A stretch of 64,000 nucleotides of DNA from Micromonospora cabrerizensis. GTDB lineage: Bacteria; Actinomycetota; Actinomycetes; Mycobacteriales; Micromonosporaceae. The notes beneath the pieces were generated by a model that was given only the letters and a program-made list of their open reading frames with translations, was not told the DNA's origin and did no database searches. Where the stretch lies: NCBI RefSeq assembly GCF_022230955.1, contig NZ_JAKKFI010000078.1, forward strand, positions 1 through 64,000. The letters are read 5' to 3'. A program made the position numbers and the translations under genes. This document shows, one piece after another, positions 33,131 through 43,741 of the stretch (the first letter of the stretch is position 1; each line of letters starts with the position of its first letter).

Positions 33131-33592
33131 TCAGTGCCCGCCGGAGTGCCCCTCCGGTGACCGCCGGGGCGACGGAATCGACCGCACCGCGTATTCCTGG
33201 ACGGCGGCCGCGTGCTCGGCCTCCTCCAGGATCCAGTCGGCGCTGCCGGGTGCGTGCCGGCGGGTCAGGACCCCCTGCACGGTGTCCACCATGGTCGCCA
33301 CCCCCGCCCGCGGGCGGGTGCGCCACAGCTGCTCACCCTCGGTGGTGATCCGGAACCAGCCGTCGGCGACGCTCACCAGGCCGGCGCCGACCAGCCGCTG
33401 GATCGCGGCCTCCACCTCGTGCCGTTGCGGGATCGCGTGGTTGAGGTGGTCGGCGGTGGAGAGCACGTCGGTCAGGCGTACGCCCTCCGGCCGCCGACTC
33501 GTCGCCGACCGATGGTGCCGTCCGGCTCCGCTCGCGATGACCAGTGACACGAAGATCCAGGCGTCCGTCCAGCGCCAACCGTTCTCCCCCAT
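33131..33592 (-). CDS. Small winged-helix-like protein of unknown function
   Basis: A 153-aa soluble protein. Residues ~45-95 (LTDVLSTADHLNHAIPQRHEVEAAIQRLVGAGLVSV then a wing-like WFRITTEG) look like a compact winged-helix module. The N-terminus WTDAWIFVSLVIA is short and mildly hydrophobic, and the C-terminus ends His-rich. This suggests a small regulator, but no family was recognised. ATG 33592 was chosen over an upstream extension that is an antisense shadow of the next gene. Confidence 0.7.
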   Translation of the reverse strand: MGENGWRWTDAWIFVSLVIASGAGRHHRSATSRRPEGVRLTDVLSTADHLNHAIPQRHEVEAAIQRLVGAGLVSVADGWFRITTEGEQLWRTRPRAGVATMVDTVQGVLTRRHAPGSADWILEEAEHAAAVQEYAVRSIPSPRRSPEGHSGGH

Positions 33593-33693
33593 GCAGAGAT
33601 GATGACGGCGCGCGTCGCGGAAGGGAACACCCACCCTCCATCCGGCACACCGGACCACCACCGCGTGCCGGGTCGCCAACGGTCGGTGAGGGT

Positions 33694-34434
33694 TCAGCCG
33701 GTGGGCGTCACCGGAGCGGTGCTGCCTGGTCGCGGCACGTCGGCCTCCGCGGGGGGCACGGCGGCACCGTCGGGCACGGCGCCGTCGGGGGCGGCGGCAC
33801 CGTGCGTGGTGGCGTCGGACACATTTTCCTCTGGTACGGCGAACAGCGGGATGAAGAGCTGGGCCAACGGACCGATCGCCAGCGCGTACGCGACCGTGCC
33901 CAGGCCGACCGTGCCGCCGAGCAGCCAGCCCAGCGCCAGGACGGTGACCTCGATGACGGTGCGCACCAGCCGGACCGACCAACCCGGCCGGCGGGCCACG
34001 AAGCCGGTCATCAGCCCGTCGCGCGGGCCCGGGCCCAACCTGGCACCGAGATACATGCCGGTGGCGGCGCCGTTGGCGACGATCCCGGTGACGAGCAGCG
34101 CGATCCGCACGCCGAGCGGACCACCGGCGGGCAGCAGGGCCAGTGTGGCGTCCACGACCAGACCGATCACCACGACGTTGCTGACCGTGCCCAGGCCCGG
34201 CCGCTGTCGTAGCGGGATCCAGAGCAGCAGCACCAGCGCGCCGACGCCGATGGTGACGGTGCCGAACGAGAGCCCGGTCAGCTCGGAGAGGCCCTGGTGG
34301 AACACGTCCCACGGGTCGAGGCCCAGGTCGGATCGGACCATCAGGGCCATGCTGACGCCGTAGAGGACGAGCCCGAGGTAGAGCTGGACCAACCGTCTAA
34401 CCGGCCGGTGCCGCAGATTGCCAAGCAATGCCAT
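33694..34434 (-). CDS. YczE/YitT-type integral membrane protein
   Basis: A 246-aa membrane protein with five or six hydrophobic helices up to ~residue 200, then a Pro/Ala-rich tail. RSDLGLDPWDVFHQGLSELTG near 35 and GPRDGLMTG near 137 match the YczE family of putative transporters. It is transcribed divergently from a MocR-type regulator, a known YczE/MocR association. ATG 34434 lies 7 nt after a TAGGGT box (34442-34447, minus strand) with no ribosome site, so it may be leaderless. Confidence 0.85.
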   Translation of the reverse strand: MALLGNLRHRPVRRLVQLYLGLVLYGVSMALMVRSDLGLDPWDVFHQGLSELTGLSFGTVTIGVGALVLLLWIPLRQRPGLGTVSNVVVIGLVVDATLALLPAGGPLGVRIALLVTGIVANGAATGMYLGARLGPGPRDGLMTGFVARRPGWSVRLVRTVIEVTVLALGWLLGGTVGLGTVAYALAIGPLAQLFIPLFAVPEENVSDATTHGAAAPDGAVPDGAAVPPAEADVPRPGSTAPVTPTG

Positions 34435-34478
34435 ACATGCCACCCTAGGTGCCAATCCGCGACGAGGAAGAAGCCAAT
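34420..34478. promoter_or_regulatory. Divergent yczE/mocR control region with phased GCCA motifs
   Basis: GCCA recurs on the plus strand at 34420, 34430, 34439, 34451 and 34473, that is, spacings of 10, 9, 12 and 22 bp (close to one or two helical turns). The last two are six-base direct repeats GCCAAT. MocR/GabR-type regulators are known to bind direct repeats. The yczE -10 (34442-34447) lies within the array. Confidence 0.5.
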
Positions 34479-34493
34479 ATCCGAGGAGTGGCC

Positions 34494-35951
34494 ATGACGG
34501 GTCAGGTGCGGGGCGTCCAATTGGCCCGTCTGCTCGGTCAGTGGCACGCCCTGCCGGGCCGCCGACGCAGCCCCGACTACGCCGCACTGGCCGGCACGGT
34601 GCGCGGTCTGCTCGCCGACGGCCGGCTGCCGCTGGGCGTCCGCCTTCCGGCCGAACGGGAGCTGGCCGAGGCACTGCGGATCAGCCGGACCACGGTCACC
34701 GCCGCGTACCGGCAACTGCGCGAGACCGGGCACCTGGCCAGCCGCCGCGGCGCCGGCAGCTGGACGATGCTGCCCGGCAACCACCGGGTGGCCAGCACCG
34801 GCCTGTGGACCCCGCTGGACGACCGGGAGATGCTCGACCTCGGCGTCGCCGCCCTGGCGGCCCCGCCGCAGCTCCTGACGGCCGCCCGTACCGCCGCCGA
34901 GGACCTGCCCCGCTACCTGGGCGGGGCCGGCTACCACCCGACCGGCATCATCGAGCTGCGTGAGGCGGTGGCCGACGCGTACGCGGCCCGGGGCCTGCCC
35001 ACCTCGGCGGACCAGATCATGGTCACCAGCGGCACCCAGCACGCACTGGACCTGGTGTTGCGACTCGCCCTGGCCCCAGGCGGCAGTGTGCTGGTCGAGT
35101 CACCGACCTACCCCAACGCCCTCGCCGCGCTGGCCGGGCGGCGGGCCCGGATCACCACCCACGGTCTGGCCGCCGACGCCGACGGGTGGGAGCCCGACCT
35201 GCTGCTGGGCAGTCTCCGGCAGACCCGACCCAAACTGGCCTACCTGATTCCGGAGTTCCAGAACCCGACCGGGCACCTGATGCCCGCCGCGCTGCGCGAG
35301 CGGGTGGTGGCCGCCGCGCACGCGGTCGGCACCGACCTGATCATCGACGAGTCCTTCGTGGACCTTCCGCTGGACGGCACCGAGCTGCCACCCCCGGTCG
35401 GCGTCTACGACCGGCACAGCCGGGTGATCAGCATCGGCGGGATGAGCAAGCCGTACTGGGGTGGCCTGCGGATCGGCTGGGTACGCGCCTCCGCGCCGCA
35501 GGTGCAGCGGCTGGCCGCCGTCCGGGTCGGGGTGGACATGGCCAGCCCGGTGCTGGACCAACTGGTCGCGGTGCACCTGCTGGCCGACGCCGACGCCATC
35601 GTCGCCGACCGCCGCGTCCAGTTGGCCGTCCAGCGCGACGCCCTGCTCGGCGCGCTGGCGCACCGGCTGCCGGACTGGCGGGTCACCGTGCCCCGGGGTG
35701 GCGTGACGCTCTGGGCCGAGTTGGACGGCCCGGTCTCCAGCGCGCTGGCGCGGGCCGCCGAGGAGGTCGGCGTACGACTGGCACCCGGCCCCCGGTTCGG
35801 CCTGGACGGCACCATGGAGCGGTTCCTGCGGCTGCCGTTCACCCTGCCGGCCGCGGACCTGGTGGAGGCGGTCGGACGGATCGCGGCGGTGCGTTACGAC
35901 CTGGACCGCACCGGCCGGCAGCGATGGCGGGAGCCGGCCGTCATCGCCTGA
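34494..35951 (+). CDS. MocR-type (GntR-HTH plus aminotransferase-like) regulator
   Basis: A 485-aa two-domain regulator. A GntR winged helix (residues ~25-90, PAERELAEALRISRTTVTAAYRQLRETG) is followed by a linker and a fold-type I aminotransferase-like domain (~120-480). The PLP lysine is in ISIGGMSKPYWGGLRIGW near 320, and NPTGHL near 258. GAGGAG (34483-34488) is 5 nt before ATG 34494. It is divergent from yczE, its likely target; the ligand beyond PLP is unknown. Confidence 0.92.
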   Translation: MTGQVRGVQLARLLGQWHALPGRRRSPDYAALAGTVRGLLADGRLPLGVRLPAERELAEALRISRTTVTAAYRQLRETGHLASRRGAGSWTMLPGNHRVASTGLWTPLDDREMLDLGVAALAAPPQLLTAARTAAEDLPRYLGGAGYHPTGIIELREAVADAYAARGLPTSADQIMVTSGTQHALDLVLRLALAPGGSVLVESPTYPNALAALAGRRARITTHGLAADADGWEPDLLLGSLRQTRPKLAYLIPEFQNPTGHLMPAALRERVVAAAHAVGTDLIIDESFVDLPLDGTELPPPVGVYDRHSRVISIGGMSKPYWGGLRIGWVRASAPQVQRLAAVRVGVDMASPVLDQLVAVHLLADADAIVADRRVQLAVQRDALLGALAHRLPDWRVTVPRGGVTLWAELDGPVSSALARAAEEVGVRLAPGPRFGLDGTMERFLRLPFTLPAADLVEAVGRIAAVRYDLDRTGRQRWREPAVIA

Positions 35952-35982
35952 GCCGGCCGTCATCGATCACCGGCACCAACGG

Positions 35983-36024
35983 CGAGGGCCCCGCCCCGGC
36001 TCTTTCGCCGGCACGGGACCCTCG
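35983..36024. terminator. Bidirectional terminator between mocR and the acyl-CoA synthetase gene
   Basis: CGAGGGCCCCG (35983-35993) pairs with CGGGACCCTCG (36014-36024) at 10 of 11 positions. Inside, CCGGC/GCCGG closes a TCTTTC loop. It lies between two convergent stops. Confidence 0.7.
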
Positions 36025-36030
36025 GTCAGC

Positions 36031-37899
<1,869 letters not shown>

Positions 37900-37995
37900 G
37901 TCATGATGGTTACCGAAGAGTATTGCGTGGCACCGTGCATCGGCTAGCCCTGGTGATCGTCCGGCCGTCCCATCCCACCGACCGGTACGGCGGAA

Positions 37996-38961
37996 TCAGG
38001 CGTACCGGGCAGCCACGACTGACCAGTCGTAGGTGGCCCGGACCCAGTTGCGCCGGGTCGCCACCGCGTGGGTCATCTCGTCGTTCCCACCCGACAGCAG
38101 CGCCTCCTCCGCGGTCAGGTACGCCGCCAGGCCCTGGTTGAACCGGTTCGCCACGGCCCGCAGCGCGGCTGTCTCGTCCGCGGCGGCGTCCTGGGCGATC
38201 ACCGTGACCAGGTTGTGTGCCTCCGGGTCGGCCCGGCTCTCCTTGCCGTAGGAGAAGAGGTCGTTGCACCAGCAGACCAGGTCCACCGTCAGCAGATCCA
38301 GGGCCAGCAGCGCCGGGTCGGCACGTTGGGTCGACCCGGGGGGCCGCGCCGACGCCAGGTCGGTCAGGGTGAGGCAGGGGTGCACGCCACCGATGTGCCG
38401 CCGCAGTTGGACGTACTCCGCCACCTCCGGTACGCGCCGACGCTCCCGGTTGGTCGCCTCCCAGAGCAGTGCCAGCAGGTATTCCCGCATCTGGCTGACG
38501 AACCGCAGCAGCAGCGCCGCGTGGTCGTGCAGCCGGGTCCGGCGGCACAGGTCGTGCAGCGCGTCACCCAGGGGGCCGACGGCGGGGGGCAGGACGTCCG
38601 GGTCGCCGTAGCGGTCCAGGACGTCGAGCAGGGTGCTGATCGCCGGTCCCAGCCGGACCGGGTCGGCGCCGAGGCCGTCCTCGTCGCAGGCGTCGTCCAT
38701 CACGAAGAGCCAGCTGATCAGGTCCGTGAGCAGTCGCAGCCCGTCCACCGAGCCGGTCGGGCAGGCGCGGCCGGCAAGGCCGGCGGCGTCGGCTCGTTGC
38801 AGCCGGTGCACACGTTGACTGGAATCGACCAGCCCGAACGCGCGTGCCCACTCGATGCTCTCGATCGCCACCTGCTCCGTGGCGCCGTGGCGTCCCGTGG
38901 GAAACGGGGGTTCCCGCAGCGCCGAGATCGCGAAACTTCGCACAGTGCGCCCCCACTCCAT
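37996..38961 (-). CDS. Class I terpene cyclase
   Basis: A 321-aa bacterial terpene synthase that ionises a prenyl diphosphate and cyclises it. All catalytic elements are present: Asp-rich motif D89-D90-x-x-D93 (MDDACDE), NSE triad N233-S237-E241 (NDLFSYGKE), R187 exactly 46 residues before N233 as diphosphate sensor, and a terminal RY pair (319-320). PPFPTGRHG at the N-terminus is also typical. Length fits sesqui- or diterpene cyclases. No prenyltransferase or P450 is adjacent, so it may act alone on FPP or GGPP. Product cannot be predicted. Confidence 0.9.
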   Translation of the reverse strand: MEWGRTVRSFAISALREPPFPTGRHGATEQVAIESIEWARAFGLVDSSQRVHRLQRADAAGLAGRACPTGSVDGLRLLTDLISWLFVMDDACDEDGLGADPVRLGPAISTLLDVLDRYGDPDVLPPAVGPLGDALHDLCRRTRLHDHAALLLRFVSQMREYLLALLWEATNRERRRVPEVAEYVQLRRHIGGVHPCLTLTDLASARPPGSTQRADPALLALDLLTVDLVCWCNDLFSYGKESRADPEAHNLVTVIAQDAAADETAALRAVANRFNQGLAAYLTAEEALLSGGNDEMTHAVATRRNWVRATYDWSVVAARYA

Positions 38962-39070
38962 GCCGCCCGGCGCGGAACGGCGCGGTGAAGAGTACGGGAG
39001 CAGGTATCAGCCCACGTCGCTGGGTGTGGGGCATTCCACAGTCAGATCGTGACCGAATAAGTGCAGGGAG

Positions 39071-39700
39071 TCACATGCCCAGGTTGGCGGCTCGCAGGCG
39101 TCGGACGGCCTCCGGCGGACCGTCCAGTTGGACCCGGGCCACCCGTTGACGACCGGAAAGGAACAGCACCAGCTCAGCCGGGGCGCCGACCACCCGTAGC
39201 GGCTCGCCACCACGGCCGACGGAGAGTTCGCCGTGACCGGGCGCCTTGACGTAGAGGTCCGCCGGGAAGCGGCGCAACGCCAACCGGGCCATCGGGGAGG
39301 CACGCTTCCAGAGCGCGCTCTGGAGGCCGACGGGCAGGTCGCGCGGCTGCCACCCGGAGCCGGCCCGCCGCACGTCCTCGTGATGGATGAAGAACTCCAT
39401 CATGTTGGCCAGCTCGTCGGTCACCCGGTTGCTGACCGGGCTCCAGAACGGCGGGTTGCGCACCTGCGCGACCAGGTCCGGATAGGGCCGCGCGGCGAGT
39501 CGGAGACGCACCCGCTCGGCGTAGCCGCGCAGCGGTGGCAGCACGATGCCCCCGGCCGCGTCCGGGCGGCGTTCCCGCAGCACCAGGTGTGCGGCGAGGT
39601 CACGGGTCGCCCAGCCCTCGTTGATCGTCGGGGCGTCCGGCCCGAGGGCCAGGAGGAGATCGGCAAGCGCATCGCGCTCGGCTCGGGCGTACCGCGGCAT
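39071..39700 (-). CDS. TIGR03085-type DinB/mycothiol-fold protein
   Basis: A 209-aa actinobacterial protein resembling the TIGR03085 family: an N-terminal four-helix bundle related to DinB/maleylpyruvate isomerase (HLVLRERRPDAAGG, MMEFFIHHEDVRR), then a smaller C-terminal domain. HHEDVRR supplies the conserved metal-type histidines. Reaction unknown; some relatives use mycothiol. The frame opens at 39796; ATG 39700 (MPRYARAERD) is chosen because a TACGAT box sits 6 nt upstream and there is no ribosome site. Confidence 0.82.
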   Translation of the reverse strand: MPRYARAERDALADLLLALGPDAPTINEGWATRDLAAHLVLRERRPDAAGGIVLPPLRGYAERVRLRLAARPYPDLVAQVRNPPFWSPVSNRVTDELANMMEFFIHHEDVRRAGSGWQPRDLPVGLQSALWKRASPMARLALRRFPADLYVKAPGHGELSVGRGGEPLRVVGAPAELVLFLSGRQRVARVQLDGPPEAVRRLRAANLGM

Positions 39701-39706
39701 GGCCCG

Positions 39707-39712
39707 ATCGTA
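39707..39712 (-). promoter_or_regulatory. Candidate leaderless -10 (TACGAT) of the TIGR03085-type gene
   Basis: On the minus strand TACGAT is followed by 6 nt and ATG 39700. Confidence 0.45.
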
Positions 39713-39873
39713 GGCCCGACGACCCGTTGACGCGCGCCCGCGGGCTGCCGGGTCGATGTCCGCGGTTCGCCCCGTCCGGTACGTGATGGTCGACATATCC
39801 CGTCGGGGTCGGCGGTGCTGGCCCGGACCGGTAAGGATGAGGGAGATAATTGCGGCTTACGGCGGGGGAGAGC

Positions 39874-41757
39874 GTGGCGAGCAGGACAAGTCGGGACGTG
39901 CTCAGTCGAGGGCTGGGGGTCCTGCGGCAGGCAATCCGCGAGCAGCCACGGATCTTCACGGTCGCGGTCGTCGGCAGTGTGCTCTTCGGCGGCATGATCA
40001 TCGTCAGCGCACGGGTCGTCGGATCGGTCATCGGCGAGGTGGCGCTTCCGGCCATCGAGCGCGGCGAGGTGGGCGCGGGCACCCTGGCGCTGGCGGCGGC
40101 CGCGTTGTTCGGGATCAGCGTGCTGCGGGTGGCGGGCATCTTCGGCCGCCGGCTCGGTGCCGGCTACATGCAGTACCGCCTCCAGGCCTCCTACCGCCGC
40201 CGGGTCACCCGCCGGTACCTGGAGCTGCCGCTGTCCTGGCACCACCGCAACTCCACCGGCACCCTGCTGTCCAACGCCAACTCCGACGTGGAGGCGGCCT
40301 GGTACCCCATCGCGCCGCTACCCTTCGCCGTCGGCACGCTGGTGATGCTGGTCGGCGCGATCGTGTCGCTCTTCGCCACCGACTGGGCGCTCGCCCTGGT
40401 CGGCCTGGCGGTCTTCCCCGCGCTGTTCGCGCTCAACGTCGTCTACTCCCGCCGGATGGCGCCCCGGCAGGCCCGGGCGCAGCGGCTGCGCGCCGAGGTC
40501 AGCGGCATCGCCCACGAGAGCTTCGACGGCGCCCTGGTGGTCAAGACGATGGGTCGCGAGGCCCAGGAGACCGCCCGGTTCGCCGGTCGCGCCGGTGAGC
40601 TGCGCGACTCGTTGATCGCGGTCGGTCGGCTGCGCGGCATCTTCGACCCGCTGTTGGAGACCCTGCCCAGCCTCGGCACCCTCGCCGTGCTGGTGGTCGG
40701 GGCGTTCCGGCTGCGCCAGGGCGCGATCAGCGTGACCGAACTGGTCAGCGTGGCCTTCCTCTTCACCGTGCTGGCCTTTCCGGTGCGGGCGATCGGTTGG
40801 GTCCTGGCCGAGCTGCCGCGCAGCGTCGCCGGCTGGGACCGGGTCCGCCGGGTGCTCGACGCGACCGGCGAGATGCCGTACGGGCAGCGCGTGCTCGACC
40901 CGGTCGGCGCCGGGGCGGCCACCCTCACCTTCAGCGGCGTGCACTTCTCCTACCCGCCGGCCGAGGCGCACCAGCCCGGCGCTCAGGTCCTCGGCGAGGT
41001 CGGCTTCACCGTGCCGGCCGGTCGGACGGTGGCCCTGGTCGGGCCGACCGGCGCCGGCAAGTCCACCATCGCCTCGCTGGCGGTGCGCCTGGTCGACCCG
41101 GACTCCGGCACCGTCAGCCTGGACGGGGTGGACGTGCGCGAGCTGACCGCCGCGTCGCTGTCCGGCACGGTGGCGCTGGTCGCGCAGGTGCCGTTCGTCT
41201 TCGACGACACCGTTCGCGCCAACATCGCCCTCGACCGGCAGGGCATCGACGACGAGGCCGTCTGGGCGGCGCTGCGGCTGGCCGAGGCGGACGGGTTCGT
41301 CGCCGCGCTGCCCGATGGTCTCGACACGATGGTCGGTGAGCGGGGCACCTCGCTCTCCGGCGGGCAACGGCAGCGGCTCACCCTGGCCCGCGCGCTGGCG
41401 GGCCGGCCGCGCCTGCTGGTGCTCGACGACGCGACCAGCGCGGTGGACCCCCGCGTGGAGGCGGCCATCCTGGCCGGGCTGCGGTCGTCGGCGGCCGAGC
41501 CGGGGGTGCCGGTGGCGTCGATCCTGGTGGTGGCGTACCGGCGGGCCACGATCGCGCTCGCCGACGAGGTCATCTACGTGGAGCAGGGGCGGGTGGTCGC
41601 CCGGGGCACCCACAGCGAGCTGCTGGCCAGCGTGCCCGGCTACGTCGACCTCGTCACCGCCTACGAGCAGGCCGAGGTCGAGCGCGCGCAGGAACGTTCG
41701 TACGGCGACGATGTCGCGCCGCTGCCCTCGGGCCTGGAAATCGAGGTGGACCGGTGA
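39874..41757 (+). CDS. ABC exporter half-transporter A (degenerate ATP site)
   Basis: A type IV ABC half-transporter: six-helix membrane domain (~25-310) and C-terminal ATPase. Walker A is GPTGAGKST (K396) and the signature is a canonical LSGGQ (494-498). However, the catalytic Glu after Walker B is Asp (D519 in LDDATSAVD), and the switch His is Tyr (Y555 in VVAYRR). It therefore contributes a degenerate site. It pairs with the next gene as a heterodimer. A TTG at 39850 could extend it by 8 residues. The stop lies at the edge of a tandem repeat that joins it to the second half. Confidence 0.9.
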   Translation: MASRTSRDVLSRGLGVLRQAIREQPRIFTVAVVGSVLFGGMIIVSARVVGSVIGEVALPAIERGEVGAGTLALAAAALFGISVLRVAGIFGRRLGAGYMQYRLQASYRRRVTRRYLELPLSWHHRNSTGTLLSNANSDVEAAWYPIAPLPFAVGTLVMLVGAIVSLFATDWALALVGLAVFPALFALNVVYSRRMAPRQARAQRLRAEVSGIAHESFDGALVVKTMGREAQETARFAGRAGELRDSLIAVGRLRGIFDPLLETLPSLGTLAVLVVGAFRLRQGAISVTELVSVAFLFTVLAFPVRAIGWVLAELPRSVAGWDRVRRVLDATGEMPYGQRVLDPVGAGAATLTFSGVHFSYPPAEAHQPGAQVLGEVGFTVPAGRTVALVGPTGAGKSTIASLAVRLVDPDSGTVSLDGVDVRELTAASLSGTVALVAQVPFVFDDTVRANIALDRQGIDDEAVWAALRLAEADGFVAALPDGLDTMVGERGTSLSGGQRQRLTLARALAGRPRLLVLDDATSAVDPRVEAAILAGLRSSAAEPGVPVASILVVAYRRATIALADEVIYVEQGRVVARGTHSELLASVPGYVDLVTAYEQAEVERAQERSYGDDVAPLPSGLEIEVDR

Positions 41758-41870
41758 GCGCGAGGAGTGCAGCGAAGCGGAGCCCCGCAGTCGCGAACGA
41801 AAGGCGGGCCCGGTGAGCGCGAGGAGTGCAGCGAAGCGGAGCCCCGCAGTCGCGAACGAAGAGGCGGGCC
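41752..41870 (+). repeat. Two tandem ~60-bp linker repeats between the ABC genes
   Basis: Copies at 41752-41810 (59 bp) and 41811-41870 (60 bp) are identical except for one inserted base. Each starts CGGTGAGCGCGAGGAG and ends GCGAACGAA followed by a short G-rich run. A third CGGTGA begins at 41871. Within each copy GCGAAGCGG can fold back on CCGCAGTCGC. The element exactly fills the space between one stop and the next start. It resembles the linker at 48200-48258. Confidence 0.9.
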
Positions 41871-41872
41871 CG

Positions 41873-43654
41873 GTGACGACTGCTACGGAGACGGGTGGCA
41901 AGCGGGAGGAGACGACCTGGCAGACCCTGCGCCGGGGTCTGGCGCTGTCGCCGGAGCTGCGGACCGGTCTGGCCGGCACGTTGGCCCTGGCGTTGGTCTA
42001 CATGGTCGGTCGGGTGGCGGTGCCGGTCGCCGTCCAGCAGGGCATCGACCGTGGCCTCGTCGGTGGTCTGAACCTCGACGTGGTCTGGACGGTGGTGGCG
42101 ATCACCACGGCGATCCTGGCGATCACGACGGTCTGCGGTTATCTGATGATGCGCCGGCTGTTCACGGTCAGCGAGACGGCGTTGGCCAACGTGCGGACGC
42201 GGGCTTTCCGGCACGTGCACGACCTGTCGATGTTGCACCAGCAGTCGGAGCGGCGCGGTTCGCTGGTGTCGCGGGTGACCAGCGACGTCGACCAGATCAC
42301 CCAGTTCCTCCAGTGGGGCGGGGTGATCCTGCTGGTCAACCTCGGTCAGCTGGTGGTCACCACCGCCGTCATGCTGGCGTACTCCTGGCAGTTGACCCTG
42401 GTGGTGCTGGCCGCGTTCCTGCCGGCGGTGTTCGTCATCCGGCAGTTGCAGCAGCGCCTGGGCTCGGCGTACGCGACGGTGCGGCAGCGCACCGGCACGC
42501 TGCTCGGCGCGATCGGCGAGAGTGTGGTGGGCGCGCCGGTGATCCGGGCGTACGGCATCGCGGGGCGCACCGAGCGGCGGCTGGACGAGGCCATCGACGG
42601 GCAGCGGCTGGCGCAGCAGCGGGCGATCCGGATCAGCATCGTGGGCAGCTCGGTGGGTGAGCTGGCCGCTGGGCTGGCGCTGGCCGGTGTGGTGGTGCTC
42701 GGGGTGACGCTGGGGGTGGACGGCACGCTGTCGATCGGCCAGCTGACCGCGTTCCTCTTCCTGGTGACGCTCTTCATCCAGCCGGTGCAGATCGCCACCG
42801 AGGTGCTCAACGAGGCGCAGAACGCGATCGCGGGCTGGCGTCGGGTGCTGGACGTGCTGGACGTCGCCCCGGACGTGGCCGACCCGGGGGAGCAGGGGCG
42901 GGATCTGCCGGGCGGACCGCTGGACATTCGCTTCTCGGGGGTGCGGTTCGCGTACCCGGGTGGTCCGTCGGTGTTGCACGACATCGACCTGGAGATCCCG
43001 GCGAAGAGCCGGGTGGCGGTGGTCGGCGAGACCGGCAGCGGCAAGACGACCTTCGCCAAGTTGCTGACCCGTCTGATGGACCCGTCGGCGGGGGCGGTGC
43101 TGCTGTCCGGGGTGCCGCTGGCGGAGGTCCGGTTCGACTCGCTGCGCTCCCGGGTGGTGATGGTGCCGCAGGACGGGTTCCTCTTCGACGCGACGGTGGG
43201 GGACAACGTCCGGTTCGCCCGGCCGGAGCTGACCGACGAGCAGTTGGGCGCGGCCTTCACCGAGCTGGGCCTGTCGGACTGGTTGGACGGTCTGCCGGCG
43301 GGCCTGGCCACTCCGGTCGGTGAGCGCGGCGAGGCGCTGAGCGTCGGGGAGCGGCAGTTGGTCGCGTTGGCCCGCGCGTACGTGGCCGACCCGGACCTGC
43401 TGGTGCTGGACGAGGCGACCAGCGCGGTGGACCCGGCGACCGAGGTGCGGTTGCAACGCACCCTGGACGCGGTCACCAGGGGCCGGACGACCCTCGCGAT
43501 CGCCCACCGGCTCTCCACGGCACAGGCGGCGGACGAGGTGATCGTGGTGGACCGGGGTCGGGTGGTGCAGCGGGGCCCGCACGACGAGCTGGTCCGCGAC
43601 GCGGACTCGGTCTACGGCCTGCTCTACGCCTCCTGGCTGGAGCAGACCCGGTGA
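41873..43654 (+). CDS. ABC exporter half-transporter B (degenerate signature)
   Basis: Partner half-transporter of ~593 aa: six membrane helices (~30-310) and an ATPase domain with intact Walker A GETGSGKTT (K391), catalytic Glu (E514 in LDEATSAVD) and switch His (H545 in AIAHRLST). Its signature is LSVGE (489-493) instead of LSGGQ. It supplies the catalytic half of the working ATP site, completed by the LSGGQ of half-transporter A. GTG 41873 is preferred; GTG 41813 in the repeat is also in frame. Likely a lipid or drug exporter; substrate unknown. Confidence 0.9.
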   Translation: MTTATETGGKREETTWQTLRRGLALSPELRTGLAGTLALALVYMVGRVAVPVAVQQGIDRGLVGGLNLDVVWTVVAITTAILAITTVCGYLMMRRLFTVSETALANVRTRAFRHVHDLSMLHQQSERRGSLVSRVTSDVDQITQFLQWGGVILLVNLGQLVVTTAVMLAYSWQLTLVVLAAFLPAVFVIRQLQQRLGSAYATVRQRTGTLLGAIGESVVGAPVIRAYGIAGRTERRLDEAIDGQRLAQQRAIRISIVGSSVGELAAGLALAGVVVLGVTLGVDGTLSIGQLTAFLFLVTLFIQPVQIATEVLNEAQNAIAGWRRVLDVLDVAPDVADPGEQGRDLPGGPLDIRFSGVRFAYPGGPSVLHDIDLEIPAKSRVAVVGETGSGKTTFAKLLTRLMDPSAGAVLLSGVPLAEVRFDSLRSRVVMVPQDGFLFDATVGDNVRFARPELTDEQLGAAFTELGLSDWLDGLPAGLATPVGERGEALSVGERQLVALARAYVADPDLLVLDEATSAVDPATEVRLQRTLDAVTRGRTTLAIAHRLSTAQAADEVIVVDRGRVVQRGPHDELVRDADSVYGLLYASWLEQTR

Positions 43655-43695
43655 CGCGATGCGCCGGTGTGGTGGACGCCGAAGGTCGGGTGCTC

Positions 43696-43725
43696 TAGGC
43701 TCCGGCTTAGGTAAGCCTAACCTTC
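43696..43725 (+). promoter_or_regulatory. Candidate iron box (DtxR/IdeR) and -10 before the DUF2470 gene
   Basis: TAGGCT (43696-43701) may be the -10. The 19 bp at 43707-43725 match the DtxR/IdeR consensus at 15 positions and contain the inverted pair TTAGG...CCTAA. Placement over the transcription start would give iron-dependent repression. AAGGAGG (43727-43733) is a strong ribosome site 8 nt before the ATG. Confidence 0.65.
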
Positions 43726-43741
43726 GAAGGAGGTCGCGCCC

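Noticed and set aside
41315..41872. Upstream extension of the second ABC gene
   Set aside because: Runs in another frame through the first ABC ATPase domain and has no domain content; GTG 41873 is the natural start.
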